This document shows, piece by piece, positions 33,660-41,933 of a DNA stretch of 64,000 nt. The translations under genes and the position numbers were made by a program. The DNA is from CAYMKL01 sp964390805 (GTDB lineage: Bacteria; Chloroflexota; Anaerolineae; VGOG01). Below the pieces are notes generated by a model. That model saw only the letters and a list, made by a program, of their open reading frames with translations. It did not search any database and was not told the DNA's origin. Position 1 is the stretch's first letter. Each line of letters opens with the position of its first letter. The DNA lies in contig CAYMKL010000023.1 of the NCBI GenBank assembly GCA_964390805.1, forward strand, positions 3,542 to 67,541, written 5' to 3'.

Positions 33660-36600
33660 TCAGAAACCAGAACCGACGGGGGAGACTAACCGAAACCCTA
33701 AGCGGTAGATCCAACCGCGAGGGAAGCCCCCGTCGCGATCCCCGCAGTGAGCGGCGCCCCGAGATCTGAGCCGCGACCCGCCACACAACGCACGGCCACT
33801 ACTGCCTCGGGCTGTTGCCGTCCACTCCCAACCGTTGCCCGCCAGGTCCATGAGGCCGAATGGTTGGCTGCTCCCTAGCGGGTACATGGCGACTGGTGAG
33901 GTGGTGCGGATGCCGGATTCGCTGGTATTGGCCCTGGCAAGAATGGCCGCCTCATCCCGTGTCATTGGGCCGTGCGGCGAGTCCCAAGGATAGCGATCCT
34001 CTTTGGCCACTCCACCAGCTATCTGCTCCCATTCGCTTTCGGTGGGCAGTTGCACTTTGGAGACCCCGGCTTCGAGCAGATCAGCTACCAGTTCAATGTC
34101 CTCATCTGGCAAGTCGGGGGTGCCGGCCCGGACATGTCGGAGTAGTTCCGTCAGCCAGGCGGCGTAGGCAACAGCTTCGTACCAGGAAACCCCTACTACT
34201 GGGTAGCCGCGCCGCTCTTTGCCGAAGCGAGGGTCATGCCAATGTTTCGGCTCTGTTCTTGGGCTTTCTCCCCGGTAGCTTGGTGGCTTCTGCACCCATT
34301 GCCAACCCTCTCCGTCTTCGCAGCTCCAGTAGGTGGGGTTCTCGTAGCCGCCAGCCTGGATGAAGCGTTCGAACTGGACGTTGGTAGCTGGGTATTTCAT
34401 GGCCATCAGATTGGCGCCGTCTTCGGCGGTGCCGGGACAACGGATCCAGGCGTGCAGGTCGTCGGGCAACCAGCCCAGTTCGTCCAGGACTTCGCCGGCA
34501 TCGTAGCGGTTGCGCACCGGAATTCGGGGCGGGTCGTTGGGACGCTTGGTCTCCGGGTCTAAGTCCTGCATCGTCTCGCACAGCGCATCCAGCACCCAGC
34601 GTCGGGTTCGGTTGGTCACGCTGCGCAGGCCGATGTCCGCCAGAGCGCGGCCAGCCAACACCACCTGCCGCCCGGCGCTGTCCTGGTCGTACGGCTCCAT
34701 CTGCAGCAGGTCCTCGATGCAGTCACTCACGTCATCGCGGCGGGCCTCCACAATGCCCAACTGCCCAGCCGCCAGCAGGATCACCTCTTGCCAGCGAGGG
34801 TCCTCCCAGTGCTTCCTGAGCATCTCGCGCCGCTCCTCGGCCCGCTGGCGCGCCATCTGTCGGGCGGCCAGGTACTCCTCGAAGGTCAGGTGGAAGAACC
34901 CAAACTGCCCCAGCCCCCGCTCCGCCAACAGCCCAGCCTGGTAGCGGGCGTGGTGCAGGAAGCGGTCGGCGATCTCCTTGGCCTCGTCCTCGTACCCCTC
35001 GTAGGCCAGGATGTCCAACAGCCGCTCGCGCCAGTCCTGGAACGAAGCAGTGCCGCCGGGTCGTTCGTCGTGCAGCCAGTAGGCCAGCGGTGCCATCACG
35101 CGGACGACGGTCTCCTCACCCAGCTCGGCCAGCAGTTCGCTGGGCAGGCCGGTCTGGGCCTGCCGCCAGGATTCGATCAACGTCTGGGCGCAGATCTCGT
35201 ACAGTCGGATGCGGCGATTGGGGAGCTTGCCCACGTTCTCGTGGATGAGGGCCAGGATGGTGAGCAGCAGGGGGTTGGTGGCCAGGCGTCGCACGCTGGG
35301 CCACTCCAGCACGCGGGGCAGGAGTTGTCCCACTCGCTCCTCGGCACGCGCTTCGGCCACCTCCAGGGGTAGCGTTTCGTCGTGCGCCTGCTCGTGGGCC
35401 GTGTACCAGCGCAGCAGGAACTCGCGTACCTCGTCGGGCGGGCGCAGGGGACTGAGTTGCACGTGATGGAAGCCACGCAGCGCCTCGTCCCAGTAGCCCT
35501 CGATGCGGCTGGTGACCACCAGGCGATTGGGTCGGCCATTCGCACACCAGCGGTCGGCGAACTGCTGAACTTTTCGCACCACCCTGGAGCGCAACGGCTG
35601 GCCGTGCACCGGATCGTCCCCCACCTCATCCAGTCCGTCCAGGAGCACCATGCAGGCCCCTTTGTCGAGGGCCAGGCGCAGGAAATCACTCAGACGGGGG
35701 TGGCTGGCGTAGGCCTGCCCAATGACCTGGAGCAGGAAGTTGTCCAACGACAGGGCTGGCGTCTGCTCCAGTTCTCGGGCGAAGTCCGCCAGGCGCACCA
35801 TCAGGGGGATGTAGGGAGCCTCCAGGCCCAGGCGGACCGCGCCGTAGCCGTGGGCCAGCATCAGGGAGATGAAGCGCAGGGAGATGGTCTTGCCTGCTCC
35901 TGGCTCGCCCAGGATGACCAGGCGTTGCGAGCGGGCCAGGGCGTCAGTGACTCGCTCTTGCAGGCGTCGTTCCTCCTCCGCCAGTCGCTCTTCCTCGCGC
36001 AGGGCCAACAGCCGTTCGTGGGCACGGCGACGTTCCTCTTCGCTGCCCAGGCTCAGCAGCGCCAGCTCCAGGTAGATGTCGGCCAGCGGCAGTCGGACGT
36101 CCCGCCGCATCTGGACGATGCCTCGGAAGTCGTGCATCCGCAGCTCGCGCACCAGGTCGGCCCGGTAGCGTGTCTCGATCTCGGTTGCCTGTTTTTCCGT
36201 CAGCCCCCGTTCAACCATGAAGACGCGCAAGGCTTGGCCTGCCTCGGTCTGCACGAAGACATTGTCCAGCCGGGCCAGATGGGCTAGCATTTCGGCCAGC
36301 AGGCCCCGGCCGGCAGCATCGTTGGCGTACTCGATGGGCGCGCGCCAGTCTCCCAGGGTGAAGAATTGAGCGCGCAGGGCCGCCAGCAGAGTGGAAAGCT
36401 CCTGGCGGCGGCTGCGAGGCCAACCCAGGGCGACCATGAGATCCTGGGGAGGGTTGGCCTCAGAATCGGTGAAAGCCAACACCGCCCGGGCCACCTGGCG
36501 GCGCAGAGCATGGTTCTTCTTGGCCGTCAGCCGGTCCAGACTGACGTTCTTGAGCCAGCGACGGAGCTTGTCCTCATCCTCGACAGGGGCGCCGGCCTGG

Positions 36601-36800
36601 GCCAGGGCAGTCTGCACGGCCTTTCGCAGGTCTTGGTCCGCTCCGATCCTCTCGTGCCACTGACGCGCCACGAAACGATCCAGTCCCTTCTTGGCTGGCT
36701 CCAGTGGCACGTCCAGTTTCCCCTTCTCCAGAAGTTGCTTCCCAACCTCAAATAGCCCTCGACATAGGGCTGCGGCAAAGGCTGCGATAATGGGATCCAT
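33660..36800 (-). CDS. NACHT NTPase fused to a formylglycine-enzyme-type domain
   Basis: A 1046-residue STAND ATPase. Residues 1 to about 280 are a helical N-terminal region (effector or sensor unclear). The NACHT domain has Walker A VILGEPGAGKT near 296 and extended Walker B MVLLDGLDEVGDD near 383, followed by helical winged regions (RLATNPLLLTILALI, FFHLTFEEYLAARQM). From ~795 a SUMF1/FGE domain (MAMKYPATNVQFERFI, GYPVVGVSWYEAVAYAAW, LPTESEWEQIAGG) ends in a probable hypervariable stretch. Bacterial NACHT proteins act in phage defence; the FGE part may be the ligand sensor. A promoter lies at 36872-36900. Confidence 0.85.
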   Translation of the reverse strand: MDPIIAAFAAALCRGLFEVGKQLLEKGKLDVPLEPAKKGLDRFVARQWHERIGADQDLRKAVQTALAQAGAPVEDEDKLRRWLKNVSLDRLTAKKNHALRRQVARAVLAFTDSEANPPQDLMVALGWPRSRRQELSTLLAALRAQFFTLGDWRAPIEYANDAAGRGLLAEMLAHLARLDNVFVQTEAGQALRVFMVERGLTEKQATEIETRYRADLVRELRMHDFRGIVQMRRDVRLPLADIYLELALLSLGSEEERRRAHERLLALREEERLAEEERRLQERVTDALARSQRLVILGEPGAGKTISLRFISLMLAHGYGAVRLGLEAPYIPLMVRLADFARELEQTPALSLDNFLLQVIGQAYASHPRLSDFLRLALDKGACMVLLDGLDEVGDDPVHGQPLRSRVVRKVQQFADRWCANGRPNRLVVTSRIEGYWDEALRGFHHVQLSPLRPPDEVREFLLRWYTAHEQAHDETLPLEVAEARAEERVGQLLPRVLEWPSVRRLATNPLLLTILALIHENVGKLPNRRIRLYEICAQTLIESWRQAQTGLPSELLAELGEETVVRVMAPLAYWLHDERPGGTASFQDWRERLLDILAYEGYEDEAKEIADRFLHHARYQAGLLAERGLGQFGFFHLTFEEYLAARQMARQRAEERREMLRKHWEDPRWQEVILLAAGQLGIVEARRDDVSDCIEDLLQMEPYDQDSAGRQVVLAGRALADIGLRSVTNRTRRWVLDALCETMQDLDPETKRPNDPPRIPVRNRYDAGEVLDELGWLPDDLHAWIRCPGTAEDGANLMAMKYPATNVQFERFIQAGGYENPTYWSCEDGEGWQWVQKPPSYRGESPRTEPKHWHDPRFGKERRGYPVVGVSWYEAVAYAAWLTELLRHVRAGTPDLPDEDIELVADLLEAGVSKVQLPTESEWEQIAGGVAKEDRYPWDSPHGPMTRDEAAILARANTSESGIRTTSPVAMYPLGSSQPFGLMDLAGNGWEWTATARGSSGRALCGGSRLRSRGAAHCGDRDGGFPRGWIYRLGFRLVSPVGSGF
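33672..33830 (-). other. Candidate retroelement variable region at the NACHT-FGE C-terminus
   Basis: From GNGWEWT to the end, the protein keeps the C-type-lectin scaffold (CGGS, CGDR, LGFRLV), while the positions between are irregular. The segment AHCGDRDGGFPRGWIYRLGF matches, position for position, the ARCAYRNNNNPNNRNNNIGF pattern I remember for variable proteins of diversity-generating retroelements. Where the template would have AAC codons the codons here are mostly NNC/NNT (gac, ggc, ttc, cgc, ggt, atc, tac). Adenine is scarce. No reverse transcriptase or template repeat is in this window. Confidence 0.5.
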
Positions 36801-36822
36801 GATTCACCTCCAGAAAGTCAAA

Positions 36823-36900
36823 GCTCGTTTGGGGTAGGATGACGTTGGGCTTGCAGAAAGCCCTCCTGATAAGTATACCCCAAACGAGCCAAAGTGTCCA
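36823..36900 (-). promoter_or_regulatory. Promoter of the NACHT-FGE gene overlapped by a 14-bp inverted repeat
   Basis: Minus strand: TGGACA (36900-36895), 17-base spacer, TATACT (36877-36872). GCTCGTTTGGGGTA (36823-36836) is a perfect inverted repeat of TACCCCAAACGAGC (36876-36889). The right arm covers the promoter spacer and the edge of the -10 box; the left arm lies near the start codon. This suits an operator for a dimeric or looping repressor. Confidence 0.55.
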
Positions 36901-36917
36901 GATGTGTTCCTGCTCTC

Positions 36918-37688
36918 TCACCGCAGCGGACATTGCGGCGAGAGTTCTTCGACTAGCCTCACATCCTCAAGAAGCTGCTCGCGTGAGCTGATGCCGATGG
37001 TGATGGCATGGACGACGCTGAGTTGGAGGACGTACTCGATGGCGGTGCGGGCCTTCCCTGCGAGCCGTCCGCAGCCTATGACCTTCATGCCGTAGACCGC
37101 CTTTCCAGAGGAATACATCCTCTCGATAACGGGCACCATCTTGGAAGGAGGCGCATCCATGTTCACGCCCGCCATGTTGATGCGCGCCAGCACGACCTCC
37201 GCCCAGGCTGTTTCCGCCGCCGCGCGCAATGCACCCAGGCCATGACAAGAAACGCCCACCGCCCGCACCTTTCCCTGCTCCTTGGCTCGCGAGAGGGCTT
37301 CCATCGCGCCGGTGCAGCGCTGCGGCCAGTCGGGCTGCGTCACGAAGTGCAGCAGGACGATATCGAGCACGTCAGTGCCCAACTCCCTGAGAAAGCGCTC
37401 AATGTCCCGCGTGGCCTGCTCGGCGCTCCGCGACGTGGTCTTGGTGGCGATTACCACTTCGTGGCGAGGGATTCCCTGCAACGCTCTCGCCACGTGGGGA
37501 TGCGAGCCGTACTCGTCCGCGGCATCCCAAAAGTTGACGCCGTGGTCATACGCCAGCCGCAAAAGACTCGCCAGCCTATCCACCCCCAGATCCGTCTGTT
37601 CTGAGCGACCTGCCCAGCCGCGTGTGCCTGTGCCAAAGGCCAGGCGTGAAACTCTTAGACCGGTTTTTCCAAAATCAACTTTCCTCAC
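36918..37688 (-). CDS. Aldo/keto reductase
   Basis: A 256-residue reductase starting at GTG with AAAGGAG close upstream. Tetrad residues are visible: Asp and Tyr in WDAADEYGSH, Lys in IATKTTS, His in LLHFVTQ. The start overlaps the stop of the flavodoxin-like gene by one base (TAGTG), so the two are coupled. It is shorter than ferredoxin-fused family members and ends with LVEELSPQCPLR. Substrate unknown. Confidence 0.85.
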   Translation of the reverse strand: MRKVDFGKTGLRVSRLAFGTGTRGWAGRSEQTDLGVDRLASLLRLAYDHGVNFWDAADEYGSHPHVARALQGIPRHEVVIATKTTSRSAEQATRDIERFLRELGTDVLDIVLLHFVTQPDWPQRCTGAMEALSRAKEQGKVRAVGVSCHGLGALRAAAETAWAEVVLARINMAGVNMDAPPSKMVPVIERMYSSGKAVYGMKVIGCGRLAGKARTAIEYVLQLSVVHAITIGISSREQLLEDVRLVEELSPQCPLR

Positions 37689-38242
37689 TACACTCCTTTC
37701 CCGATGGCTTTCTGTCCCGCGCGGCGGGCTGCGGCCAGCACGTCGGTGCGGCTCTTTACCCCACCGGGAGCAAGCACCGTGGCCACGTGCTGCATGCCCA
37801 GGTACGGAATGATGTCGGTCAACATCCCTACCGTGTGGCGGGCGTACCACTCGCCCCCTCCCAGCGGTATGGCCAGAACCACGCGCCGACCGGCGAACAG
37901 CTCCCGCTGCACGCCATACCACCGATCCAGAAACGCCTTGAACTGGGCGGTCGGGCCCCACCAGTAAATCGGCGTGCCCAGCACCCACACCTGGCTGCGC
38001 GCCATCTGCTCCAGCAATGCCAGCATATCATCCCGTTGCACACACGCGCCAGTCTTGCGGCAGGCATTGCACGCCTGGCAGGGTGAGATAGCCAGCTCGT
38101 TCAGGATGAACTTGTCGGTCAGGGCACCGGCGGCTTGCGCGCCGGCCAGCACCTCATCCACCAGAATCTCGGTGTTGCCACCGCGGCGTGGGCTGCCGAC
38201 GATGCCCAAGGCTCGCGCACGGATGGGTACTTTCTCAAGCAC
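37688..38242 (-). CDS. Flavodoxin-like NAD(P)H-dependent reductase, copy 1
   Basis: A 184-residue FMN-binding flavodoxin-fold protein: GIVGSPRRGGNTEILVDEV (phosphate loop), ISPCQACNACRKTGAC (Cys motif that may ligate an Fe-S cluster or be redox active), LGTPIYWWGPTAQFKAFLDR (flavin ring contact). This is the iron-sulfur-flavoprotein/FMN-reductase group. The GTG start is preceded by GGAAGGAG. A close paralogue lies at 39377-39937. Both are followed by aldo/keto-reductase sequence, so flavin and aldo/keto reductases form a repeated pair. Confidence 0.85.
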   Translation of the reverse strand: MLEKVPIRARALGIVGSPRRGGNTEILVDEVLAGAQAAGALTDKFILNELAISPCQACNACRKTGACVQRDDMLALLEQMARSQVWVLGTPIYWWGPTAQFKAFLDRWYGVQRELFAGRRVVLAIPLGGGEWYARHTVGMLTDIIPYLGMQHVATVLAPGGVKSRTDVLAAARRAGQKAIGKGV

Positions 38243-38269
38243 TGTCCATCACTCCTTCCGGGTTGAGTT

Positions 38270-39118
38270 TCACGACAGGGCCTGCTCAAGTGTGGAAAAG
38301 TTCACCCGTGAGGTAAGGTCCAGCGAGAGCGGTGTGACCGCGATGATGCGGTCCATCCTCAGCGCCCAGACGTCGGAGTCCGGTTCAATCTGACTCGGAT
38401 CCTCGATCGGTCCGAAGCCGGGCCGACCTTGGCCTTTGGCGCGGTCGGGTGGTCTCCACAACCGCGAGCAGCAGCAGAGTCGTGTGAGCCGCCAGGGGGT
38501 GGACGGCGTCGCGTCGGCCGGTATGCTGATCTTGAGTGCGTCCACGCCACGGGGAAGCGCGTCCACGAGCAATCGCCTGGCGAACCGCTGCGTGACGGCC
38601 ATCGCGGCAGTGTAGTCCGCCGTTTCGTCGCCTCGGTAGTCTCCCATTCCCAGTGACACCGCCATCGCCGGGATGTCGAAAGCGCCTCCCTCCAGTGCAG
38701 CGCCAATGGTGCCAGACCACGTTGCGACGTCTCTGCCGGTGTTGGACCCGAAGTTGATGCCGGAGATCACCAGTGACGGACGGCGCGATGCCAACTCGAT
38801 CACGCCGTGCACCACCGCCAGTGCCGGGCTGGCGTCCACGGCGTAGGCGGTCACCTGCTCGCCAGCAATCTCGCGCGTGGCGGGGAGCAGACGCCCTGAG
38901 ACATCGTAGGGCACGGATCGCCCCGCGCCGGACCATTGCCGGTCCGGGGCGACTACCAACACTTCCCCCAGGGGCAGCGCCGCCTCCACAGCGGCCCATA
39001 GTCCCTTGGAATCAATGCCATCATCGTTTGTGACCAGGATCAGCGGACGTTCTTTTTTCACCTTGCTTGATTCCCTTGAGCTTGAGTTCGATGAATTGTA
39101 GCGAGCCGGTTCTTTCAC
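38270..39118 (-). CDS. surE: 5'/3'-nucleotidase SurE
   Basis: A 282-residue metal-dependent phosphatase acting on nucleoside monophosphates. The diagnostic N-terminal ILVTNDDGIDSKGL (metal-binding NDDG), APDRQWSGAG and the SGINFGSNTG block are clear. About 20 extra, Ser-rich residues precede the conserved core when the GTG start at 39118 is used; GAGGAGG lies 12 bases upstream. A short internal insertion (RLCCCSRLWRPPDRAKGQG) differs from typical members. Confidence 0.88.
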   Translation of the reverse strand: MKEPARYNSSNSSSRESSKVKKERPLILVTNDDGIDSKGLWAAVEAALPLGEVLVVAPDRQWSGAGRSVPYDVSGRLLPATREIAGEQVTAYAVDASPALAVVHGVIELASRRPSLVISGINFGSNTGRDVATWSGTIGAALEGGAFDIPAMAVSLGMGDYRGDETADYTAAMAVTQRFARRLLVDALPRGVDALKISIPADATPSTPWRLTRLCCCSRLWRPPDRAKGQGRPGFGPIEDPSQIEPDSDVWALRMDRIIAVTPLSLDLTSRVNFSTLEQALS

Positions 39119-39148
39119 AGACGTGACTACCTCCTCATGGACGCGCTT

Positions 39149-39367
39149 CTATGGTCGCGGGCAGTCGTCGTACGACCTGCCCTCGCCCAGCACCTGGTGC
39201 ACGATAGGCATCCACTCGCTGATGGGAATGTTCTGCGGGCACTTGTCCTCGCACTCCCGACATTGGATACACGCGGCGGCCTGCCCCCTTTGATGATAGT
39301 CGTCCTTGTAGCCTTCCGCCATGAACCGGTACCACCCACGGGCGCGCCTGGGGTTTTCCCTCTGCAA
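39149..39367 (-). CDS. Small ferredoxin-like protein, probable aldo/keto-reductase remnant
   Basis: 72 residues from a TTG with AAGGAG upstream. AACIQCRECEDKCPQNIPIS is a CX2CX2CX3CP [4Fe-4S] motif like the C-terminal clusters of ferredoxin-fused aldo/keto reductases, including the one at 56191. It follows the flavodoxin-like gene just as an aldo/keto reductase follows copy 1 at 37688. It therefore looks like the surviving C-terminal domain of a lost reductase, possibly still made as a free ferredoxin. Confidence 0.6.
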   Translation of the reverse strand: MQRENPRRARGWYRFMAEGYKDDYHQRGQAAACIQCRECEDKCPQNIPISEWMPIVHQVLGEGRSYDDCPRP

Positions 39368-39376
39368 TACTCCTTG

Positions 39377-39937
39377 TCACTGGTTTGGCATCTCAATTGC
39401 TTTCCGCCCCGCACGACGAGCTGCTGCCAGTACGTCGGGGTGTTGGCGCACCTCGCCTGGATCAGTCACACCAGGGGCCAGCACGGTGGCGAATAGCTCC
39501 GCCTTCTTCCAGGCCAGGCTGTCTTCGAGTATCCCCACAGTGTGGCGTGCAGTGCTTACGTCCAGTTCCTCGAAAGGTATGGTGAGGATGACGCGTCGTC
39601 CTTTGAACGTCTCAGGTCGCCCGATGTGCCAGCGGTCGAGGAACGCCTTGAACTGTGCGGTCGGTCCATAATAATAGACTGGCGTGCCCAGCACCCACGC
39701 CTGACTGTGGTACATCTTTTCCAGCAGAGCTGACATGTCATCCTGTTGCATACACTCATCGGTGTCCCGGCAGGCATCGCAGGCCTGGCAGGGTACGATG
39801 TCCAGTCTGGTCAGGATGACCTTCTCGGCCATGGCGCCGGCCTCCTCTGCGCCGGCCAGCACCTCGTCCACCAGAATCTCGGTGTTCCCACCACGGCGCG
39901 GGCTGCCGACGATCCCCAATACTCGCTTGGTTGACAT
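39377..39937 (-). CDS. Flavodoxin-like NAD(P)H-dependent reductase, copy 2
   Basis: A 186-residue paralogue of 37688-38242: LGIVGSPRRGGNTEILVDEV is almost identical, with VPCQACDACRDTDEC and LGTPVYYYGPTAQFKAFLDR. The Cys spacing is kept except that the third Cys moves (DTDECMQQ). FMN-dependent reduction of quinones, nitro compounds or metals is the family role. AGGAGGGAAG lies before the start. Confidence 0.85.
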   Translation of the reverse strand: MSTKRVLGIVGSPRRGGNTEILVDEVLAGAEEAGAMAEKVILTRLDIVPCQACDACRDTDECMQQDDMSALLEKMYHSQAWVLGTPVYYYGPTAQFKAFLDRWHIGRPETFKGRRVILTIPFEELDVSTARHTVGILEDSLAWKKAELFATVLAPGVTDPGEVRQHPDVLAAARRAGRKAIEMPNQ

Positions 39938-39986
39938 TGCTTTCTTCCCTCCTAACTACCCACTTCACGAGGCCATCATACAACTA

Positions 39987-40241
39987 TTACCGTACTTCCG
40001 AGTAATACCCGATCTTGTGTTCAATCACAGCCAGATTGCGTTCAAGCTCCTGAATTCGCTTCTTCACCTCACGCCGATGCTCCTCGAGCAGCGCCAGTCG
40101 CTCAGCAAGGGTGTCATCGCCTTGTCGCTGCAGATCCGCATACTGCTTCATCTTGGCAATCGGCATGCCGGTGGCCCGCAGCTTATTCAGGAAGCCGATC
40201 CAACCGACGTCATATTCCGTAGGCAACTGCGAATTGCTCAT
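39987..40241 (-). CDS. N-terminally truncated MerR-type regulator
   Basis: 84 residues. From DVGWIGFLNKLRATGMPIAK onwards it matches the second half of MerR regulators, including the long dimerisation helix and the KIGYY end. The ~40-residue winged helix-turn-helix that should precede it is missing; the start ATG overlaps the radical SAM stop (ATGA) with GGGGAGG upstream. Without its DNA-binding half it could act only as a dimerisation partner, or it is a relic. Confidence 0.65.
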   Translation of the reverse strand: MSNSQLPTEYDVGWIGFLNKLRATGMPIAKMKQYADLQRQGDDTLAERLALLEEHRREVKKRIQELERNLAVIEHKIGYYSEVR

Positions 40242-41059
40242 CCTCCCCAGGCCAGGCCGTGCTTCTCGGCCAGTATCCGCGCCCTGGCCATCAACGCCCC
40301 GTGATAGGGCACGCGATTGGCGGCGATGTGGCGGTATCCCTCCACCAGGTCGGGGTAATGTCTCTCCAGTACCTTTCTGACCCTTCCGCCGATGGCACCA
40401 CTCAGCTTCATGCTGTCCACGATTATGTGGGATACGCCGGCCTGCGCCAGTTCCCTGAACAGGGCGTCCATTTGCTCTTCGCTGTCGGAGAGAAGAGGCA
40501 AAAGAGGCCCGCAGAAGCCCCAGGTCTTGATCCCTGCCTGCGACAACTCGGCCAGAGCCGCCAGTCGAGCCGGAATGGGTGAGGCGCGGGGCTCGAGAAC
40601 CTGCCGCGCGTCCTCGTTCAGAGTGGCGATGGTGAAGCCCACCTCTACGTCTCTGATGCGACAGAGGATGTCGAGGTCGCGGAGCACCAGGTTGGATTTG
40701 GTGAGGATGGAGACAGGGAAGCTGTGGGCTGTGAGCACGTCCAGACAGGCGCGCGTGATTTGGTATTCCCTCTCCAGAGGCTGGTAGGCATCGGTCACCG
40801 TGCCGAGGACGATGTTGCCCCCCTTCGCCCGCCGCATCTGCCGGGATAGCACCTCCGCCGCGTTGACCTTGACATCCACAAAGGTGCCCCATTCCTCTTT
40901 GTGGCCGGTGAATCGCTTCATGAAGATGGCGTAGCAGTAGACGCAGCCGTGGCTACAACCGACGTAGGGGTTGATGGCGTAATCAACCCCCTCAATACCC
41001 GATTTGGTGAGGATGGATTTGCACTCGATTTCTCTGATGATCACGCCTGTGTCTCTCAA
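40238..41059 (-). CDS. Spore-photolyase-like radical SAM protein, copy 1
   Basis: A 273-residue protein of the SPL family. The cluster motif is CSHGCVYC (Cys35, Cys39, Cys42), preceded by the family hallmark IECKSILTKSGI. LGTVTDAYQPLE and the LTKSNLVLRDLDIL strand also fit. The reaction is unknown; relatives include thymine-dimer lyase and many uncharacterised members. The start overlaps the upstream hydrolase by 68 bases; a GTG at 41044 would shorten this to 53. Confidence 0.8.
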   Translation of the reverse strand: MRDTGVIIREIECKSILTKSGIEGVDYAINPYVGCSHGCVYCYAIFMKRFTGHKEEWGTFVDVKVNAAEVLSRQMRRAKGGNIVLGTVTDAYQPLEREYQITRACLDVLTAHSFPVSILTKSNLVLRDLDILCRIRDVEVGFTIATLNEDARQVLEPRASPIPARLAALAELSQAGIKTWGFCGPLLPLLSDSEEQMDALFRELAQAGVSHIIVDSMKLSGAIGGRVRKVLERHYPDLVEGYRHIAANRVPYHGALMARARILAEKHGLAWGG

Positions 41060-41690
41060 TGAAATCAGCCACCGCTTCAGCCACTTCTCTCTCCCGCCCT
41101 ATGAGAAAGTGGTCGGTTCCCCTCAGGATGCGTAGTTCCTTTGGCGGAGGCAGGCCCTCCACGAAGCGGCGTAGTATATCGGGTGGGCATACGGAGTCGT
41201 TCTCGCCGACGATGAAGAGCTTGGGCCTGGTGTAGCTGCTGAGGAAGCCCTCTTCCACCTGCCCCACAGGAAGCCCGATGGCGGCCACAGCGCAAATGCG
41301 CGGATCATGTTCGGCATGGTGTAGCCCTACCCAGGCTCCGAAAGAGTAGCCGACCAGGTAGAGCCTCTCTGCATCCACGCCCTCTTCCCGGAGGAGGAAA
41401 TCCACTGCCCCGGCCACGTCGCTCTGTTCCCCCACTCCCTCGTCGTATCTCCCTTCGCTTCGCCCGACGCCGCGAAAGCTGAAGCGCAAGGCCATGATGC
41501 CACGCTCTGCTAAGGTTCGAGCGATGCTCACCACCAGGGAGACGTCCATACTGCCGCCGTAAAGCGAGTGAGGATGGCAGATCACTGCTGCTGGGAGATT
41601 ATCTCCGCCAGGATGGTGAAGCACGCCCTCCAATCGGATGGCCTCTTCACCTCTACTGGCAAAGAAAAGCCCGGTTTCCTTGCTGGTCAT
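40992..41690 (-). CDS. Alpha/beta hydrolase
   Basis: A 232-residue serine hydrolase: oxyanion region CHPHSLYGGSMD, nucleophile elbow VGYSFGAWVG, acid in IVGENDSVCPP, base in GTDHFLIGRE. This pattern fits the COG2945-type hydrolases. The C-terminal ~20 residues (RDHQRNRVQIHPHQIGY) overlap the radical SAM gene and look unrelated to the fold, so the native stop may have been lost. Confidence 0.8.
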   Translation of the reverse strand: MTSKETGLFFASRGEEAIRLEGVLHHPGGDNLPAAVICHPHSLYGGSMDVSLVVSIARTLAERGIMALRFSFRGVGRSEGRYDEGVGEQSDVAGAVDFLLREEGVDAERLYLVGYSFGAWVGLHHAEHDPRICAVAAIGLPVGQVEEGFLSSYTRPKLFIVGENDSVCPPDILRRFVEGLPPPKELRILRGTDHFLIGREREVAEAVADFIERHRRDHQRNRVQIHPHQIGY

Positions 41691-41773
41691 GGCCTGATCT
41701 CCGTTGGGTACAGAGAAAGCCTCCCGCTGGCTGCAAGACCTGCCAGCCTGTGCAGTTGGCCCCAGGCTGCACG

Positions 41774-41875
41774 GCGCGGGGCTAAAGTCCCCGCGCTGAG
41801 AGAATGAAGCCCCTTCGGGGCTGGATCTAGCCCGCAGGGCTTTGTTCTTTTAGCCCTGAGCTTCAGCTCGGGGCT
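41774..41875. repeat. Four-hairpin intergenic element
   Basis: GCGCGGGG-CCCCGCGC (41774-41796), AGCCCC-TTC-GGGGCT (41808-41822), AGCCC-GCA-GGGCT (41829-41841), AGCCCTGAGC-TTCA-GCTCGGGGCT (41852-41875). Repeated AGCCC/GGGCT arms suggest a mobile palindromic unit rather than a terminator. It fills the 240-base gap upstream of the hydrolase gene; nothing else is recognised there. Confidence 0.65.
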
Positions 41876-41933
41876 TTTGGCCACAGCACACACCTAACCG
41901 CACAGGTCAAAAATCTGCGGGAGGCTTCCTGTC

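Noticed and set aside
33427..33786. N-terminal extension of the DUF3795 protein to 255 residues
   Set aside because: The extension runs through hairpins and antisense of the NACHT gene end; ATTAAGGAGCACCAG-ATG at 33426 is a clear start.
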